DNA from: CAYPEZ01 sp964409985
GTDB taxonomy: Bacteria > Patescibacteriota > Minisyncoccia > Phycocordibacterales > UBA6899
Direction: 5' to 3'
Length of the DNA stretch: 6,629 bases
Assembly (NCBI GenBank): GCA_964409985.1
Contig: CAYPEZ010000045.1
Location: forward strand, 1-6,629
Below, piece after piece: positions 5,049-6,629 of the stretch. The notes beneath the pieces are model-generated. The model ran no database searches. It was not told where the DNA came from and saw only the letters and a list, made by a program, of their open reading frames with translations. The stretch's first letter is position 1, and each line of letters opens with the position of its first letter. Both the position numbers and the translations under genes were made by a program.

Positions 5049-5606
5049 ATGACAGAGCGTACACTTGCCCCCGTCGTTGAAGAAGCGAAGGGAGGAAGCC
5101 AAGAAGCATTTCGCCGTATCTTCGACATTCTGCATGGGCGGCTCTTTTCATATGCACGTGGGCATACAAAGGACAAAGCATCCGCACAGGATGTTGTCCA
5201 GGAGACTATGATTGGGATCTGGGAGGCTCTTCCGACTTTTGAATATCGTTCCGACGAATCGTTCTATGCGTTTGCGTTCATGATTTTAAAGCGCGGGCTG
5301 ATGAGAGTGTACGGAAAAGCAGCAAAGTCTCCAACATCACTCGATGCTATTTTGGAAGAGCTCGGTGATCGAGTGTTGCCAAAGGAGTCCCCGGAGTATG
5401 AAGATTACCGGACACTGACAAAAGTTTTGGATTCAATTTCTGAAGGTTCGCGAGATGTCATTATGCTCCGATATTGGTCAGAAATGTCATTTGCTGAAGT
5501 CGCAGAAACTCTTGGAATTAATGAATCAGCAGCAAAGGTAAGGCACCATCGTGCGATGAATGAACTGCGGGAAACCCTTTCACAGTATGGATATGGAAAA
5601 GATTGA
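5049..5606 (+). CDS. ECF-like sigma-70 family RNA polymerase sigma factor
   Basis: This 185-residue protein has the two-domain layout of ECF sigma factors. Region 2 spans about 16-88, with AFRRIFDILHGRLFSYARG and the conserved DVVQETMIGIWEAL helix (48-61) for core-polymerase binding, then the -10 recognition helices. A linker (about 90-118) leads to region 4 (about 122-177), with SRDVIMLRYW, then SFAEVAETLGINESAAKVRHHRA, a clear helix-turn-helix that should read the -35. It lacks regions 1 and 3. Its last 20 bases overlap the start of the next gene, which encodes a single-pass membrane protein with a DUF5667 domain, the usual arrangement of a sigma factor with its membrane-bound controller. 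A near-consensus promoter lies just upstream, and no obviously autoregulatory second promoter was seen. The target promoters and the signal are unknown. Confidence 0.88.
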   Translation: MTERTLAPVVEEAKGGSQEAFRRIFDILHGRLFSYARGHTKDKASAQDVVQETMIGIWEALPTFEYRSDESFYAFAFMILKRGLMRVYGKAAKSPTSLDAILEELGDRVLPKESPEYEDYRTLTKVLDSISEGSRDVIMLRYWSEMSFAEVAETLGINESAAKVRHHRAMNELRETLSQYGYGKD

Positions 5607-6629
5607 GTCACAACTAAAGAACATCACCCCAGGACTTTCGATGAGAGAATCGGAGGTGCTGTGGTCCCGTGTCGAAGGAGGCTTAACTCCTCGTATGGCA
5701 AAACACTCAAAACGATCTTCTCGTCGTTCTGTCTTTCGTATTGTTACTGCAGGATCACTCATTTTGGGGCTTCTAGGAAGCTCGGTCATTACCGCATACG
5801 CTTCTGAGTCGCTTCCTGGGGATACACTCTATCCAGCAAAGATCACTATTGAACGAGCGCAAATTTTGCTTGCGCCAGAGACAAAGAAAAAAGATCTCCA
5901 GCTTGCGTTTGCAGACCGACGAGTGAAGGAAATTACTCAAGTCCTTGCTGATGTCGAAGAAGATACGCCCTCTATGGAACCTGCGCTTATGGCTGTGACG
6001 GTCCCTGCTCCAACTGAAGGTGCAGAATCCGCAGCAATGGTTTCAATGGAGACAGGAGAGGGAGCTGGTGCGCCAACTGAACCCGCGCTTATGATGATGA
6101 AGGTTGCTGACACAGAATCGCTTTCAAGTAACGATGAACATAAAGATGCTTCTCTGGCGCGTATGGGTACTGCCGATGCGGTTGCCCTACAATCTGCAAC
6201 ACCAGAGGCAACACTGATGATGGCTCCTTCCACGCAAGAACTTCAGTTCAATGATTCACATCAAGCGACAACCGTAGAGCGCCAGAAGAGAAAGTGGAAG
6301 AATCTCGATAGCAAGAAACGCGCTCTCAATGTGGCAATCAAAGAACTTGAACGTGCACAGAAGGATTTGGAAGAAAGTGGAGCAATACAAAAGAGCACAG
6401 AAGTCGGGTCAGTTATTGTGAACCTTACAGAACTGAATGATCACGGCACAACCCCAGACGACACATTTATTGAAAAAATACAGAGGAACGAAATTCAATT
6501 TTTGAGAATCGATAATCATTCATCACGAGGAAGTGATCAATCAGGAAATGACCATGAAGGTGATGTGAAGTCCGAGGACCATACGTTTGCCCCACCAACG
6601 TCACAACACATGCTTCCACAGCTTCTGAC
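5587..6629 (+). CDS. DUF5667-domain membrane protein, probable anti-sigma factor or sigma partner (3' end missing)
   Basis: The frame is open from ATG 5587 to the window end (347 full codons, no stop). The start overlaps the sigma gene by 20 bp, which suggests translational coupling; ATG 5593 is an alternative and neither has a clear SD. Residues 1-49 form a short cytoplasmic segment ending in a basic stretch (KHSKRSSRRS), followed by one transmembrane helix (about 50-72). Just outside lies the DUF5667 hallmark, SLPGDTLYPAKITIERAQ (75-92), with AFADRRVKEI (107-116) closing its helical hairpin. Then comes a low-complexity Met/Ala/Pro/Glu-rich region (about 121-228), a charged likely coiled coil (about 230-264), and a polar His/Asp/Ser-rich tail. 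No classical zinc-binding anti-sigma (HxxxCxxC) motif is visible in the short N-terminus. The anti-sigma role is inferred from gene order and topology, not from a recognised sigma-binding domain. Confidence 0.75.
   Translation, partial: MDMEKIESQLKNITPGLSMRESEVLWSRVEGGLTPRMAKHSKRSSRRSVFRIVTAGSLILGLLGSSVITAYASESLPGDTLYPAKITIERAQILLAPETKKKDLQLAFADRRVKEITQVLADVEEDTPSMEPALMAVTVPAPTEGAESAAMVSMETGEGAGAPTEPALMMMKVADTESLSSNDEHKDASLARMGTADAVALQSATPEATLMMAPSTQELQFNDSHQATTVERQKRKWKNLDSKKRALNVAIKELERAQKDLEESGAIQKSTEVGSVIVNLTELNDHGTTPDDTFIEKIQRNEIQFLRIDNHSSRGSDQSGNDHEGDVKSEDHTFAPPTSQHMLPQLL

Noticed and set aside
5937..6233. Minus-strand Ser/Ala-rich open frame opposite the DUF5667 gene
   Set aside because: Its composition is the mirror image of the biased Met/Ala/Glu insert on the plus strand; no promoter or domain.
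1..6629. Gracilibacteria/Absconditabacteria code with TGA as glycine
   Set aside because: The sigma factor gene ends at TGA at the expected domain end, and no gene needs TGA to be read as an amino acid.

Overview
The window looks like chromosomal DNA of a bacterium with roughly balanced base composition (GC near 50% by eye) and the standard code: TAA, TAG and TGA all end genes, and TGA is never read through. A DUF2914 protein, an Excalibur membrane protein, a lone long-form leuA, an ECF-type sigma factor with an overlapping DUF5667 membrane protein, and a Cys-rich exported protein suggest the Patescibacteria/CPR, possibly a Peregrinibacteria-like lineage. That placement is an inference from gene content, not a proof. 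No mobile element, CRISPR array, tRNA or rRNA was seen.

Layout. (1) 1-237: the end of a DUF2914-domain gene. (2) 251-2138: a complete leucine-controlled unit, made of a promoter, a 28-codon leader peptide with seven Leu codons in eight, a competing antiterminator/terminator pair, an SD-preceded leuA (2-isopropylmalate synthase) and a strong terminator. (3) 2149-2583, minus: a small membrane protein with a C-terminal Excalibur domain, convergent with leuA and sharing its terminator. (4) 2677-3903, plus: an NDH-2-like FAD/NAD(P)H oxidoreductase with a CxxCxxC tail. (5) 3904-4977, minus: a membrane-anchored protein with 16 cysteines, whose C-terminal half is a ladder of about 34 residues carrying Cys pairs; its stop directly abuts the oxidoreductase stop. 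(6) 5049-6629, plus: an ECF-like sigma factor overlapping a DUF5667 single-pass membrane protein that runs off the window and is probably its anti-sigma factor or partner.

The two most notable signals are as follows. First, leuA has a classical ribosome-mediated leucine attenuator: both arms of the terminator have good complements inside the leader ORF, directly after the Leu run. Second, the transcription units share an unusual start architecture. Four have an extended -10 (TGn + TAnnnT) ending only 6-8 nt before the ATG, so transcription should begin at or next to the start codon (leaderless mRNA). The sigma gene has a near-consensus -35/-10 promoter with a leader of only a few nucleotides. 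The attenuator leader peptide itself appears leaderless, whereas the internal gene leuA has a clear Shine-Dalgarno sequence.

The genes do not form one pathway. The window is a run of short, mostly monocistronic units: amino-acid synthesis (leuA), electron transfer (the oxidoreductase), cell-surface proteins (Excalibur, Cys-rich) and envelope-linked transcription control (sigma/DUF5667).
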